From contig OY992840.1 in the NCBI GenBank assembly GCA_963921425.1, positions 2,048,501-2,112,500 on the forward strand: a stretch of 64,000 bases of DNA. The letters run 5' to 3'. Of the stretch, positions 1-13,660 are shown piece after piece. Source of the stretch: Dryas octopetala (Eukaryota > Streptophyta > Magnoliopsida > Rosales > Rosaceae). How positions within the stretch are numbered: position 1 is the stretch's first letter; every line of letters begins with the position of its first letter. Below the pieces are notes generated by a model that searched no databases, was not told the DNA's origin, and saw only the letters and a list, made by a program, of their open reading frames with translations. Made by a program: the position numbers and the translations under genes.

Positions 1-739
1 TTTTTTTCACTACCATTGATGCTGCAATGAAAAATGAAGAATGGTACACCAACTATTGGTGATGCACTTTAACTTCAATGGAATTTGGGTTCAGACCATC
101 TTTTGAATAAAGATTGAAAGTTTGGCAGCTAAGTGGATCATTCTTTTCATAAGACTAATAGTATTGTTGGGGCTTTTTGTAATACAAGTTGTCCTAAATT
201 TGATTTTTGTTGTTTAGTTTCGACATAGAGAATTGATGTTTATTGAAAAATCTAACTTTTTGTCTATTTTAATTATCAATTCGATTGGAAAATATTTTAT
301 TATTGGTAGATTAATGATTTTGCTTTGATTATGAACAATTGGTGGATAACTATTTTGTTACTTAATTATTAGGTCAAATTGGTGGTTAACATTGGTCTAC
401 CAAATTATGAAAAAAAAAATATGAATGACAAGGTGCAATTCAAAGTTGTCAAAAAATAAACAACAACATGCGCTTGCATGTTGTTGAAACCTTACCGAAA
501 CATGCACAACACGTTGTTGATTAACCAGACTACAACTTGCGCACGTCATCTTATACCCGCTATAAATGAATGATCAGACATTGTGATGACGTGCATCGCC
601 TTTTTTGGCAACGTGCACTGCACGTTGTTAAAGGATCTTACTTTTTAATGACATGTCATACAACCACGTGCAGGTGCACGTTGTGTATCTACTTAACAAC
701 GCACATTGCACGTTATCAAAGGGCTTTTTTGTTGTAGTG
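1..739 (-). mobile_element. Terminal part of a CACTA (En/Spm) DNA transposon, cut by the window edge
   Basis: The right edge reads TTTTTTGTTGTAGTG, the reverse complement of the CACTACAACAAAAAA end typical of plant CACTA elements. The last 280 bases (about 459-720) hold at least six short palindromes built on AACGTGCA/TGCACGTT, such as AACGTGCACTGCACGTT near 609 and CACGTGCAGGTGCACG near 665. Such subterminal repeats are where the En/Spm TNPA protein is known to bind in this superfamily. The other end and any transposase lie outside the window. Bases 1-440 are AT-rich and I recognise no domain in them. Strand is nominal. Confidence 0.7.
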
Positions 740-1890
740 TCCCCGAGAGTCCTTAAGGCCAATTCCAAGTCTCGGTAAATTTTGGTGAGTGTTGTGTGTG
801 TTGCTTAGGGTCAGACATCCACCATGGGAGGCGGTCGACTCCATTTTCGACCGCTTTTAGCTCGTGTTATTTTATGTGGGAACATTGGGAATCAATTGTG
901 ATAGACATTTGGTTTTTTGGACAGGTTGGATTTACTCGAGGATTCCAATTTCAGTGTAGATCAATTATCGGAATCTTAAACCGAGTCGCGAAAGATATGG
1001 AACGCGAGGAAGGTATTATTCGTATCCGTCTAACATTCATGAGGAAGGTATAATTCGTATGAGATGTGTGTTTTTGAGATGATATGATGGAATGAATGAT
1101 GAAATGAGTGAAATTAGAGAGGATGGAGAGAGGAATTCGAAATTCTAGAGAGTGAGAGAGATGTGATGTATGGTGATGAGTGTGATGTGTGGCTAGGATG
1201 AGAGGAAATGAAGTGATAAGGTTTGGTGAGTTCAAAAAATGAGAATATTTCATCTTATCTTTCTTTGGATGATCCTTGAGGGTTGTGGAGATAGAGGAAT
1301 GCCCAAATTACCTTATTTGGAGCCTTGACCATATTATATTCAGCCTTTCCTAGAAATGGGCGAGCAAAGAGGGTAGAAACACATGTGAAGCATCTTTCCA
1401 AAATGGAAAATATGCTTTTTGAACTTTTTGTCTTCTTGCGCTAGAATTCTTGAGCTGACTTTCCAATGTGATTTGAGTGCCCACAAAAACCCAGAAAATT
1501 GTTCTTAATATATCAAATTACAACCCTGGATGTCTTCTTACCAACCATATATCATATGCCTCAATCCAAGCTCAAACCAAAAAGTTATGCTCCATACAAT
1601 GCAGTTGACTCAGTTCTCCTACGGTGCAGTTTTGGGCTGACTTTGAAATTCAAAATCAACACCTTAGAAGTCTTCAAATCTCACGAAATTTAACCTGGCA
1701 TAACTCCAATGTGTTAACTTCCATCTCCAATTTGATTCATATCAAAATCTATTACGGAGAAAAAATACTGCAATTTCTCATTTTATTGCTCGGAATCCAA
1801 AAACACAAAACTAAATGAAATTTAAAGCTTTTATTCAAATGAACTCACAAAATCTAAGAAAGATATAAAATGGTATGAATTCATGAACAT
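740..1890. other. No gene seen; unassigned repeat-like DNA
   Basis: This lies between the CACTA end and the first recognisable LTR piece. It has only short open frames with no recognisable domain. A purine-rich stretch (about 1070-1220) and plain AT-rich DNA are visible. It may be the replaced 5' part of the neighbouring LTR, but it does not resemble the start of the other long LTRs in the window. Confidence 0.4.
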
Positions 1891-1903
1891 ATCACTCTCC
1901 CAC

Positions 1904-1905
<2 letters not shown>

Positions 1906-1964
<59 letters not shown>
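1906..1964. repeat. (CT)n microsatellite
   Basis: A nearly pure CT run of about 59 bases sits just upstream of a GC-rich leader inside the LTR. The equivalent place in the other LTR copies also carries a CT run when read in LTR orientation (GA on the plus strand at 12977-13029, 13149-13180, 23099-23130 and 28500-28590). Confidence 0.95.
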
Positions 1965-1972
<8 letters not shown>

Positions 1973-3182
1973 TCCTTCTCCCACACCTACCATTGCGCGC
2001 ACACTAGCCTCATTGCAACCCTCACCGCCGGCCACCTCCTATCGACCAAGCCACCCGCGCGACCTCCTCTCGCTGGTGCAAAACCTCCAGCGGTGACCCT
2101 TGGTAACCCAGCCCCACGCGCACAGAGACAAAACCAGAAACGCCAATTGCGGCCCCTCCCTTGTCTTGCCGGATTCCGACCAACTTTTGGCACCAACCAC
2201 CTCACCTCTTGGTGGGTTTTCTTCCCCTACATATGGGTTCTCATTCCCTTATGTTTTAATGGTTTTATTTTGAGTAATTGGAAAAAAATGGATTTATGGG
2301 TTTAGGAAGCCATTTCGCGATTTCCTTGGGTTTTCAGATTGGGGCTATTATTGATGTTATTCTAGACAAATTTCATTCCTAGGAGACCCAATGAGTATGT
2401 AGGATTGTGAATTTGAGTAGGTTTTAATGAAGTAATTTTTTTATTTGGCTAAAATTGGTCTTGAAAACAGCCACTTTGGGCAGCACCAGTGGTGGTTACG
2501 ATCCCCCACTGTCATTTCGTGAATGTAGGTTTATTTTAGGGCAATTTTTGAGTGGGTTTTGATCTTGGCTATGTTGAATGTGGTTGGAGAAGCGGAAGTT
2601 GTTTTGGGGCTAAAATGTGAGACCTTGCCGATTCCGAAATTACTCTAAGACGAGTTTTTCGATCGATATAAGCCTTGTATAGGTTTCTTTTAAATTTTTA
2701 GGATTTGTTTTAGAAGTGTGGGTGGCATCGGGTTGAGCCGCGAAACTTTCGGGGGTGAATTAGGAAGCGTTTATGGATTTTATTTTGGGTGTGTTGAAAA
2801 TCGTTGTGATTGAACAAGAGTCGGGTGAGACGTTAGGTTTAGCACACACACTTTGATGCATTTGAGTCGGGACTAATTATATATTATATTTGTTCTTTTA
2901 TAGGCAAGATTATCGTGACTCAAGATTATCCGGCTAAGGATTGAAGCTAGAATTCTCGCGGTGACTGGACTTTTTTTGACAAACACTTTTATGAAATTCT
3001 TGTTTTACTCATATTGGTTATTTAAGTTTTTGATTGAAAAATAATAAAGTTAAGTTGGACTTTTGTTTTGAAAGTGCTTTCTTAAAATTATGATTTAATT
3101 TAATTTAGGTTTGATACGAGTTTTGAGATTTCTTTTAATTTATTTTAATGGGCAATGGTGTTTTTATATGAATGTGTTTTGG

Positions 3183-3203
3183 TATATATATATATATATA
3201 TAT
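3183..3203. repeat. (TA)n microsatellite
   Basis: A short pure TA run inside the LTR. Confidence 0.9.
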
Positions 3204-3439
3204 AGAGAATTTAAAGTAATTTCATGGAAAGGCCTAGATCCATATGTTTTGCGGATTGGTTTCATTTAACAGTCGTTATATGGATTTATAAGGTATTTTT
3301 ATTCTGGAGACATGTTTGAACTGATGTGATCTTTGAACAGTCAGAAAATCATGTCTAAGCATGTTTTATTGGATATTAAAATGATGCAATTTTAAACCGT
3401 CCTATTAGTACCCTCTCTTAACAGGTATAAATTGTTCTG

Positions 3440-3625
3440 CAGTCATCAAGAGATAACTCGGCGGTGTATGACCAGCATTATATATGTTCTTTGCACTTGC
3501 CTAGTCGGCTGTGTATGACCAACATAACATATTGCTCTGAACTAGCCTCGAGATAACTCGGCGGTGTATAACCAGCATTTTCAGCTTTGCGTGCATGTAT
3601 GACCAGCAGTTTCCTAGGTACTAGT
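3440..3625 (+). repeat. LTR-internal minisatellite with GGTGTATGACCAGCA units
   Basis: Four degenerate units contain variants of CGGCGGTGTATGACCAGCAT, interspersed with TCGAGATAACTCGGCG and GCACTTGCCTAG. The same words occur, reverse complemented, at 26720-27025 in the minus-strand solo LTR, so the repeat has a fixed place and orientation within the LTR family. Confidence 0.8.
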
Positions 3626-4017
3626 ATGACGTGATTTCATGCCATTTATCGAGATTTTAGTTAGTTTGACTTTCATCGTGAAATCTAATTATTTAACTTA
3701 ATAGCGTTTTTATAACGTTTTAATTGATATCACTATTGAGCATATCTTTTGGGAGAATTTCTAAAGCCTTTATATACTGAAATTATTTAAATCTTTGCAT
3801 TTGAAGGCTTTATGACGTTTTCAGAAAGGTTTGTAAATTGGGAGAGCTTAAAAGAAAAATCAAGTTTAGAGTTTACAAAAGGCTTTACGCTATTAAAAAC
3901 TTTAATGTCCACTCACTGAGTTCCTCTCACATTTTACTTCTATCTTGTTTCGAATCTTCCCCCCAGGTAGTAGTGGTGGTGGAGGTCGAGCCATACACAC
4001 TACTACAAAATCATAAA

Positions 4018-4175
4018 TAGACATCAGTCAATAGACAACGGTTCTTGTTTTGTCCGTTATCTTAATTTACCACACAACGTTTTTTTGTAAACCGTTATAT
4101 GAAGTGATAATATGTCATGGTTTTTGTTCTTATGGTTTTTCTGATTTATTAAACACAATAGTTTTAGGCAAAACC
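4018..4175. repeat. Left subterminal repeats of the CACTA element
   Basis: Several copies of the ACAACGGTT motif or its complement, for example ACAACGGTTC near 4037, ACAACGTTTTTTTGTAAACCGTT near 4075 in imperfect form, and CAAAACCGTTGTGT near 4170. They match motifs packed in the right subterminal region. Confidence 0.75.
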
Positions 4176-4730
4176 GTTGTGTTGGTTAAGTTGAAAAAAA
4201 TTTGGCAATTTTGCGGGTGTTTGTATTTTGGTAAAACACGCTAGAATTAATGAAAAAAGTTATCGCATCCCATTTTGGTCAAAGCCCCTGTGACTTCTCC
4301 ATCTCCTTCTTCATTGCTCTTTAACCCAAATTGTTCGATCTCCATCTTCTCAGCCCTCTAACTTAGACAAAAGTCCTTGGATCCCAAGCTCCCAGCCAGA
4401 TCCCTCTCGTCGCATCCTCTCCTTCTCGCCACCGACTCACCGTCGCGTCCTCTATTCTCTCACTTTGCAGCACCGTTCACTCTTGCGCTCATCTCACCTT
4501 CTCTCTATCACTTTCACGCTCAGCTCGGCCTCTGTCTAATCGAGTTTCTGTCGCTCTCGATCTACTCTCTCTCTCCCTCGATCTGCTCTCTCTCTTCCTC
4601 TCAAACCCTCTCGATATGCTCGCGATTCTCAAACCCTCTTAATCTGCTCGCGATTTGGGGTTTTCGTTGAGAGGGTTTGGGGTTTTCTATGACATTCTTA
4701 ATATTTCAAGGTTAACCAATAGCGATAGTA

Positions 4731-6557
4731 ATGGCTAGTTGTTGTTCAAGTATGTTGCAGCATAGCCTATGCGGCATAACCTCATACTCAGCTCCAAAAT
4801 GTTACAAGAATCAAACTCTAGCTTTCACCCACTCTCAGTTATGTTCCTATGAATCCTTTTCAGAGTTGAAGAAACAGTGTTTGCTCTCACCTCTCAAAAA
4901 TTAAGAGGCTCAGGACTCGAAATTCCCGTTCCATTCCTGTAGTATTCGCTGCACAGTCCAACTTCTTCAAAGGTTAGCTGCACTTCTTCTTTGTTTTTTA
5001 TTTATTTTTAATTGTTTATGATATTCCTGGTCAATGTGTTCTTGTAGATTGATGTAATTTTTTCATTTCTGAATCCGGTTCTATTTTTTTCCTTCTACTG
5101 TATAAGTGAACATTAGTGGTGAGTATGGGGGTACTGGGCATTTCAGTATAAATCATGTTGGTTTCCCATTAAATTATGGCATTTTGTAGAATTAAAATTT
5201 TGCATATGAATTCATTGTTGTGGGAAAAATGAATTGTAATGAATGGCCTAAAAATAGAAGGAAAATTTATTGATTTCTATAAGAGAGGAAAGCAGAGGCT
5301 CTTTCAGAAGTAGTGAAGCTGTAATGCAAGATGAAACCGTTTACAAGTACTTGACTTTTACTTGGCCTGTTACTCTTAAGTGAAGGAACTGGATAATCAT
5401 CCATAATTCATGAGAACTTAATATTTGGTGGGTGAATGCCAATTGATGTGATGTCATGTGCAGCAAGTGTGATTTTCTCATGGCAATTTTGGTTGTTTTA
5501 CATTTGTTGTTTGGTTTGCATGTGGATTGTGGATCCCCCTTGATGGGTTTTTCTTATTTCATCAACGGAACACTTCTGTTGAGGATTCACTTGCAATTGA
5601 ATGAAAAGTGGCCTAAGAAGGCTTTTTCTATTACCACCTTTTTATGCTGGCTAATTTTGACTGAGAACTTTGAATTGTTAGGATAAGATTTTTGGTTTCT
5701 GGTTGAGTCGTTGAGTTTTTTAATCATCTAGACAACATTGGTTTGTTCTTTCAATCATTGTTTACATCAAATTTCGAATTTTCTAGCTTTCTGTGTCAAA
5801 TGAATTGCTTTTGCTGCTATCCTGCTCATTCAAAGAGAGAAGATAGTTACAGTTCAGTTTTATGCTTACAATTGTTTTAACTACCAGTTTGAATTATGTG
5901 AAATAGTTGTACAAACAGCATGGAAGGTTGGGAGAGATGGAATTGAGGCAGGGACCAATCTTGTTCCCGTAAGTTCTTTGAGTCTTCTGTTTCAAGTGTT
6001 TTTCTTGCTTTTAGTACAAATCAAAATTAAGTTTGTCATATTTTGTTTACATTTTTCTTTTGGCTACTAGGATTCCGTACCGAGACCAATTGCAAGGGTT
6101 TTTGTGACAATAGTTGCATTGACTGTTGCACTCTTTGTACTCAAATCCTTCTTGTCTACCGTTTTCTTTGCACTGGTATGTTGTCTGTTTCAAGGTTAAC
6201 CATTAGCAGAAATTAAGAAGGGAAAAGATAGCTTTTAAATGGGTAGTTTGCAGCAGTATTTACGTTTAAGTAAGCCACATTTTTTAACTTTTTGTTTTTT
6301 GGGAAACAAATCATTGAATTGCTTCATTGTAGCATATTGTATTTCATTGTTAGTAAATATATGGTTAGTCTCATATGAATGTTAGCATTCTTACCAATGT
6401 AAAAACATGTCTAAATCTGTTCGTTATGAATTGCTTGTATTGTTAATTTGCAAATATTTGACATTTTATGTTATCTTTACAGCTCAAACAAAAGATAGCT
6501 TCAGCCACCTCAGCCATCAAATCTGTTTTTGGACAAGAGGGAGCCCAACTGGGAGCA
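4731..6557 (+). pseudogene. Captured exons of a plastid-type single-span membrane protein gene
   Basis: Four exon-like blocks have matching GT..AG borders: 4731-4972, 5919-5968, 6071-6175 and 6483-6557. The first opens with MASCCSSMLQHSLCG and is rich in S, K and R, like a chloroplast transit peptide. Its end (RNSRSIPVVFAAQSNFFK) is one base out of frame with its start, so a frameshift lies between them at about 4900. Exons 2 and 3 join in phase as AWKVGRDGIEAGTNLVP and DSVPRPIARVF. A hydrophobic segment of about 20 residues (VTIVALTVALFVLKSFLSTV) follows and would span a membrane once. Exon 4 reads LKQKIASATSAIKSVFGQEG. I do not recognise the family. A stretch rich in CTCTCT upstream (4550-4620) could be its old 5' leader. 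Position inside the CACTA and the frameshift indicate a captured, non-functional copy. Confidence 0.7.
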
Positions 6558-7646
6558 GTAAGCATGATGTTGTGAGATTCTTTTAGGCTCTGATTTCTAT
6601 ACAAGTTATGCTGACATTTTATTGTAAAACTGCAATGTAGAATTGAATCTTGTAAAAGAAGATGGATCCCTGTATTTTTCGATCTTTTCCTTTTTTTTTT
6701 CTTCCTAATGTCTTTGCTTAATAGTGACTAGAAGTGTACAATGTTGTATGAAATATTCTAATTGATTTTCCACTTCTTCTTTTCTTGTTCTTCCCAAGGT
6801 CATGGCAGTTAGTGAGTCATCTAGTTTGCATGCCTCTTTGAAGAAGGAAAGCTATTGTTAATCAGATTCTTCCCGTATTTGCCTCAGACTGCAAATTTTG
6901 TTCAATCAAAAGAAAGGTATTAATGTAATCAATATCCTTTTACTTATCGGGGGCAGAAAACATATTTACTCTCCTTTTTTGAAGAATGTGTGCTTTTCAT
7001 TTGTAGCATTGAGTAAAATGGTGACATTTTAATGAACTATGAAACTAAAAACCAGTTCAAGAGAATTGTCCAAACTGTGCAAAATTTATTTTGTGCTCAC
7101 TTTAGTTTGATTTATGTTGATCTATGGATTTAAATGGATTTAAATGGGTCGCCTTTGTGTGAATGCTTGATCTTTATATATTCACCTAGCTCCATATATG
7201 TGGCAATCAAATAACTTTCTACTAGCTTAATTTCCTCCATTCACAAGGATATATAGAGTGAAGCAGCTTTTAAAGAATATTTTAGTTGGTGTTTCCAGAA
7301 GTTCAATTATAGTTAGTTGGTGTTTCTTGCTTCAGTAGTTGATGTATTTGTTTCGGCTTGTGGTGGCTATGTAAGTATAGGGTAGAACATGTTTATCAGG
7401 TCATTGCTTGGTTGGTTGAGATATATAATTTTTTTTTTCAATATTGTTCTTTATGAGTTCTTATTCTATTATTTGAATTTAACTTATTTATGATTGTCTT
7501 TAAAAACACACAGAATCAAGCAAGATGTTGGAGTGGAAGTCATAGAAGGTTTGATGGAAGAAGCTATTACATGAAAGACTGGAAGTCACACTCAATAGTT
7601 TAAGTTTTATTTTCACCAAGTGTTTGTTAACTACGTTAACAAATTT

Positions 7647-7715
7647 TTCAGGTTGTAACTTTTCTTTTTGTATGACTTCAACTTGTAACTTTTCTTTTTG
7701 TATGATTTCAGGTTG
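7647..7715. repeat. 30-bp direct repeat, two copies
   Basis: TTGTAACTTTTCTTTTTGTA followed by TGA(C/T)TTCA is repeated with a period of 30 bases (starts at 7653 and 7683) inside the CACTA cargo region. Confidence 0.85.
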
Positions 7716-7920
7716 CAGTGAAGGGAGCATCACTACAAAAAGTCATTCTTGAAATCGTAAAAGGAAAGTGGGAGCAGGAGAGGGACTAAGTTCTGCTTGC
7801 CACCATTGATGACTCTTGTAAGCATGTTCGAGATTTATTAATTATTGCTTAAACAAGCATGCATTTGTAAGTATGATTGTGCATGTAAAAGAGTATTATA
7901 TGCCAAATTAGATATGGTAA

Positions 7921-8836
<916 letters not shown>

Positions 8837-9169
8837 TAAAAAGCAAGGAATAATGACCTAAAAAGCAAGGGAGGGATGGGGGATGATGGGTCATGGGTCA
8901 TGGGTCCACTAAATGGACCTTTTTCCACATTTTTTTTTATATCATCCTCTCTCCCTTTTATCATTACTTTCCCACTTCTTTGGTTATCTCCCACCTTTTT
9001 TTCATTTCCTATCATTTTTAGTAACTTCGACTTTATTATATACTTCACAAAATCATCTTAATTCGACATCGGAAGCATTTTTGGTGTAATTTCTAAGTTT
9101 GCCTTGAAAATCTGAAACCTGACAACAATATTCCTCTCTTGCATGCCTATGTTTTTCACTTGCCCTTAG

Positions 9170-9490
9170 ATTCCTTGTGACTTTGCTCTAACTGGAAATT
9201 ATCGGGATAATATTAAGGTATTTGTGAGCTTGATTTTTAGTTAGTGAAGTTGTGCACTTATGTTTTATATGTGCTATCTTGAAATCACAATACACCTAAT
9301 TGGGCATATTCTTTATTTTTTTTCTTTCTACTGGACTGTTTGCATTTTGGGTTGAATTTTATTTTTAATTAGTACTCCATTTTTGCCTTGTTTCAGTGGG
9401 AGCGAAGGAAGGACAACACTTATACCCAAGAAGCTAGATATCAATGAAGTCCGGGCTAAATGGGCAAACTTTGTGGGGCAGTATATGTAG
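9170..9490 (+). pseudogene. Possible third captured exon pair, unrecognised
   Basis: Block 9170-9217 is preceded by CCCTTAG and followed by GTATTT. It encodes 16 codons, IPCDFALTGNYRDNIK. A second block starts at 9397 after TTGTTTCAG. In phase it gives WERRKDNTYTQEARYQ then a stop; in another frame it reads through KKLDINEVRAKWANFVGQYM to a stop at 9490. Splice-like borders and protein-like composition suggest another captured gene end inside the CACTA, but I cannot name the family and chance is not excluded. Confidence 0.3.
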
Positions 9491-9989
9491 ACTAATGTTG
9501 GATTATTGCATCTATGACACCTTTTTGACTTGATTTTGTAGGCCATGTGTTTAGTTAGACTAGCTTGGAGTATATATATGATTGATTACTTTGTTAGATT
9601 AGCTTGGGGATATTAATGATTGATAGGCTAGCTTTGCTGGATAATACTTTTGATATATGGCAGCAATTTGGTAGATTAGATTGATGCTTGATATTTTGGA
9701 AAGATATATATGGAGGGTTTTTGTGTATGGCATGGTTGGTTTTGTAAATGGAATTGGGTTAAGGCATATATACAATTACTATCTTGAAATATCTTATATT
9801 ATTTGGTACTTTATAAATTTCAATTCTTTATTATTGTGAATGGTATTTTGTAAATGTATAATTTATTAGGAATGTTAATTATGATGGGAATCAATTTGGA
9901 ACAATGGTTGTACCAAAACAATCTATCTCATCAGATTGTGCATCTTTGTTTATAATTGCATTGTGGTCAAAGACAATTGGGAGCTTCTT

Positions 9990-10660
9990 AAAACAGATGT
10001 AAACAAGCACATTATACAACAGTTTTTCGATCAAAAGCGTGGTCTATACCCTTAACTTACAATTGTTCAATATCAGAAACCATTGTCTAATCCATAAGCA
10101 TACCATACAAACCTTAAAAAGCCATTGTGCTAAATGCCTTCATACAACAGTTTCTAACTCAAAACCGATGTACCAAATAAGTATATACAACAGTTATATG
10201 GTTAAAACCTGATGTTTTTAATGCATTCATACAACGGTTTCATGTAAACACCGTAGTATGAAAGACCTATAGACATTGCAGTATACCTATTTTCAATAGC
10301 CTACACAACGGTTATTATCAATAAATCGTTGTCTTCATGGGTATTTCACCTCGTGTTTGTATCTAAAATAGTTGTAAAACTCATGCTTTACATAAGGTAA
10401 CCGTTGCTTGACATATATCTACACATCGGTTTTTACATATAAACCGATGTGTAGGTTGGCACTCAACAACGGTATTCACCAAATCATTGATTTTAAGGGT
10501 GTATATACAACGGTTGTCTATGCATAACCGTTGTGTAGGTGCACCAGGACAACGGTTAAAATCCGTTGTCTATTGAGGTATGAATAGACATCAGTCGATT
10601 AGACGACAGTAAATTAGAAACTCACACAACGGTTAAAATCCGTCGTCTGATTGCTATTTT
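9990..10660. repeat. Right subterminal repeats of the CACTA element
   Basis: A dense run of about fifteen to twenty copies of ACAACGGTT and related forms in both orientations. Several are arranged as small palindromes, such as ACAACGGTTGTCTATGCATAACCGTTGT in the 10509-10536 area. This is the typical subterminal organisation of CACTA elements. It differs completely from the AACGTGCA motif used by the CACTA end at 1-739. Confidence 0.85.
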
Positions 10661-12975
10661 GTAGTAGTGACACGTTGAGGCAAAATTTCCATTTTCTTTC
10701 CTCAGACAATTGTAGGTCACATGGCTATCTCTTATTTTGTTCGGTTATAATTTGTTGTAAGAATTAATAGAAGTAATGGCTCTGATAACCGAACTTCGGA
10801 TTTCTAACTAAGTTGTGCTTCTGATGGGTCTGCGACCCTTTTTTGTTGTGGTACAGGCAGTTGTTGTTTATTAGAAGTGTTCTTTACAGATTTATAAAAT
10901 TTGGGCTACTCCATTCTCAGGGGAGGTTCTGCCGAATTTTCGGTAGGATTTTCCTTGGCTTTGGATCTCATAAGACCACTTCGGGTTTCATGGTGGAATC
11001 CGGGGACGGTCTTGTCAAGTTGGTATCAGAGCTTTAGGTTTCAGATTCTTTGACTCTGCTCTAAAAGTGCATCCTTGTTATTGATAAGTGTCTGGCTTTT
11101 CATTTAGGTATCACGCCTCCTCGACGTGGCCGACCGCAGGGCACCCACCATAGAGTTATTGAAGATGTGGATGAGACTGTACAAGATTTTGAGCATTCAA
11201 TTGATAGATTAGCAGAGGCAGTGACTACAGCGATGCGTACTAGAGCCTTTCCTAATGGCGAGTTTAGTGTTGAGCGTGCCTATAAGCTTGGGGCTTCTAA
11301 CTTTTCTGGCACTTTGGATCCTAGCGTGGCAAATAAATGGATGATTCAGCTGGAGAGGAATTTTGAGGTTATGGGATGCCCTGATGACCGGAGGGTTACT
11401 TTAGCTACATTCCTGCTAGTGGGTGATGCTAATTACTAGTGGGATTCTAAGCGATTGGGACTCACGACAGCTGAGATTAGTTGAGACAGGTTCAAGAGAG
11501 CTTTTTATGAGAAGTACTACCCTAGAGCTTATTGCGATGAGAAGAGGGTTGAGTTGTTGTAACGCCCCGAACCTCGGGCCCATAAAAACCTGTTTTCTCT
11601 TTCTTTTGAGCCACGCGTAACAATATAAGTAAATACAGTTTTTCCAAAAACATTTAAACACACCACTATGTAAAAATAGTTATTAAAATCTTTAGTAGGT
11701 CCCACTACCTCGTCTTCTCCCCACTGCTTCCTCAGTCTGCTTAACCTGCAAAACAACAACAAACACACTGCACCATATCCATGGTACATCGGGTCATTCA
11801 AACAAACAACCCGGTAAGCTTACTAGAGCTCGTATGAGTGAAATAACGTAACAACTATCCTCAATAAATAATTACATGGTCCCAAAATACTTTTCCTTAA
11901 TTATCACAGTTTACAATCCACAACATATTCACAATAATACCAAGGCATAAACACCAAGTCCATAATTCATCAATCACATAAAATTTCACCAATAATAATA
12001 AATCATTCCGGAAATCAATTGCCTAATCGTCAATTGTTAACCTCAACCTCAAATCATTCACATCTTAAATAATAACCTCAAAGCATAATCATCATCATTT
12101 CCATCCTCAAGGATTCAATCTAGACTTTACCAAGTCCTAGCCAAACAAACTCCTAGCAAACAAATGAATACAAGCAACCAAACAATTAAACTATCTAATT
12201 TCACTCACAGTGAAACCATGTGAAATGACCGAAATGCCTTCACGACGCCATTGCTCGGATATCAAATTCGGCAGCATAACGATATCAGGAATGAGATTTC
12301 CCGAGCGTGTGTACCTGTTAAAACCAGACAACCAAATAAATACCAATCAAAAAGACAAATTGCCATTAAACGACCGAAACAGGCAATAACCACCACACAC
12401 GGTGGCTGCCCAACCCCAAACAACACACAAACATCAACAAAAACTCACCAAAAGGACCTAGAAAGGTTTATGGGACCTCAATTGAGTGGATTCGGGTCAA
12501 ACAACCATTAACCCGCTGCCAAGAATGGTGGTTCGGATGGTGGCAGCGGCGGCACAAACCTGGGAATACCAAAAATCAACTCCAATTAATCCTAATTGCA
12601 CAATAGAACCTTCAATTGCGCAAAAACAACTCGAATTTAAGTCCAATTTCAAGAAATTCGAAATAGGCATAAACCCTAAAATCGAATTTCCAATTTCTCA
12701 AAATTGGACATGCCCACCTTAGGGGAAGGATTACCCATACCTCGAGGATCAATTCTCGTAACTGGGTCGATGGTCAAATCTTGCCGAAAATGGCTGAAAT
12801 GGACGGCAGAAGCCAACGGCTAAGCTTGGCTTTTCTGAGCTTGTTTCTGCGCACATGGGGCATCGGTCAGCTCAAGGGGATCACGCCAGTGGTCCCGCGC
12901 CGCCAGGAAAGTGGCCAGACCACTGCCTCCAATGGTGAGGCCGCACGCAGAGGAGAAGAGAGAGAAATAGTCTGC

Positions 12976-12976
<1 letters not shown>

Positions 12977-13029
<53 letters not shown>
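12977..13029. repeat. (GA)n microsatellite in LTR leader
   Basis: A nearly pure GA run on the plus strand, equal to a CT run in LTR orientation. Confidence 0.95.
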
Positions 13030-13031
<2 letters not shown>

Positions 13032-13145
13032 GGGGTCGGGGTCAGGGAAGGGTGGTCGGCATTTGGGGGTGCTCGCCGGAGGTCGAAGTCTACGGGGTGG
13101 CCGGCGATGATGGCTAGGAAAGGGGTGTGTGCGCGCGGAGGGAAG

Positions 13146-13148
<3 letters not shown>

Positions 13149-13227
<79 letters not shown>
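13149..13227. repeat. Compound (GA)n(GT)n microsatellite
   Basis: About 32 bases of GA pass directly into about 46 bases of GT inside the nested LTR. This creates the long frame of alternating Arg/Glu or Val/Cys codons that should not be read as a protein. Confidence 0.95.
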
Positions 13228-13231
<4 letters not shown>

Positions 13232-13660
13232 AGGAGAGAGAGTGATTTTGGGTTTTTAAAACCCATCTCAATAAATTTACAAAATTATCCTTCACTTCAA
13301 ACGTCGGTAACTTTCAAACTGTAATTCGGATCGACGCGTGCTACATGTCTACGAACTCGTGAACTCGAGACATATTCAATGTGCCCAAAGTCAAAGACGA
13401 AAGCCCACTAACTTTAAAGTAAACTTTTGGGTCAAGCCCAATTTTAAAACAAAAATTAAAAATTAAATTAAAACCTTTTTAAATTCCAAATAAATTCCCA
13501 AAATTCTTAAAATAAAACTTAGAAAAATATGGGGTCTCACAGTTCTTGAGGCTGAAACAGTGACCTATGACAGTGGTAGAGTATGAGAGGAAGTTTACTG
13601 AGCTTTCCAGGTTTTGCCCAACACTTGTGGCAGATGAGACATAAATGTTCGAGGTTTAAT

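Larger units (their letters stand above)
11558..13541 (-). mobile_element. Nested LTR (solo type) of the long-LTR Ty3/gypsy family
   Basis: Fossil. Read on the minus strand it starts TGTGAGACCCC and ends GGTTCGGGGCGTTACA. It is flanked by near-matching 5-bp repeats (GTTGT at 11553-11557 and GTTCT at 13542-13546) within gag, and no internal region accompanies it, so it looks like a solo LTR. It shares long stretches with the 25776-28953 LTR, for example the segment around the GGTCCCACTACCTCGTCTTC block and the CACCGTGTGTGGTGG motif. It is about 1.2 kb shorter, mainly because it lacks the minisatellite section. Confidence 0.8.

Noticed and set aside
1883-2305. 140-codon frame starting with a Ser/Leu run
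   Set aside because: Product of the (CT)n run and the GC-rich LTR leader, with no domain.
7736-7749. CACTACAAAAAGTC, a possible end of a further CACTA element nested in the larger one
   Set aside because: No inverted partner or 3-bp duplication could be found nearby, so a single short match is not enough.
12781-13324. Long open frames of alternating Arg/Glu, Ser/Leu or Val/Cys
   Set aside because: They are translations of GA, CT and GT microsatellites inside an LTR.
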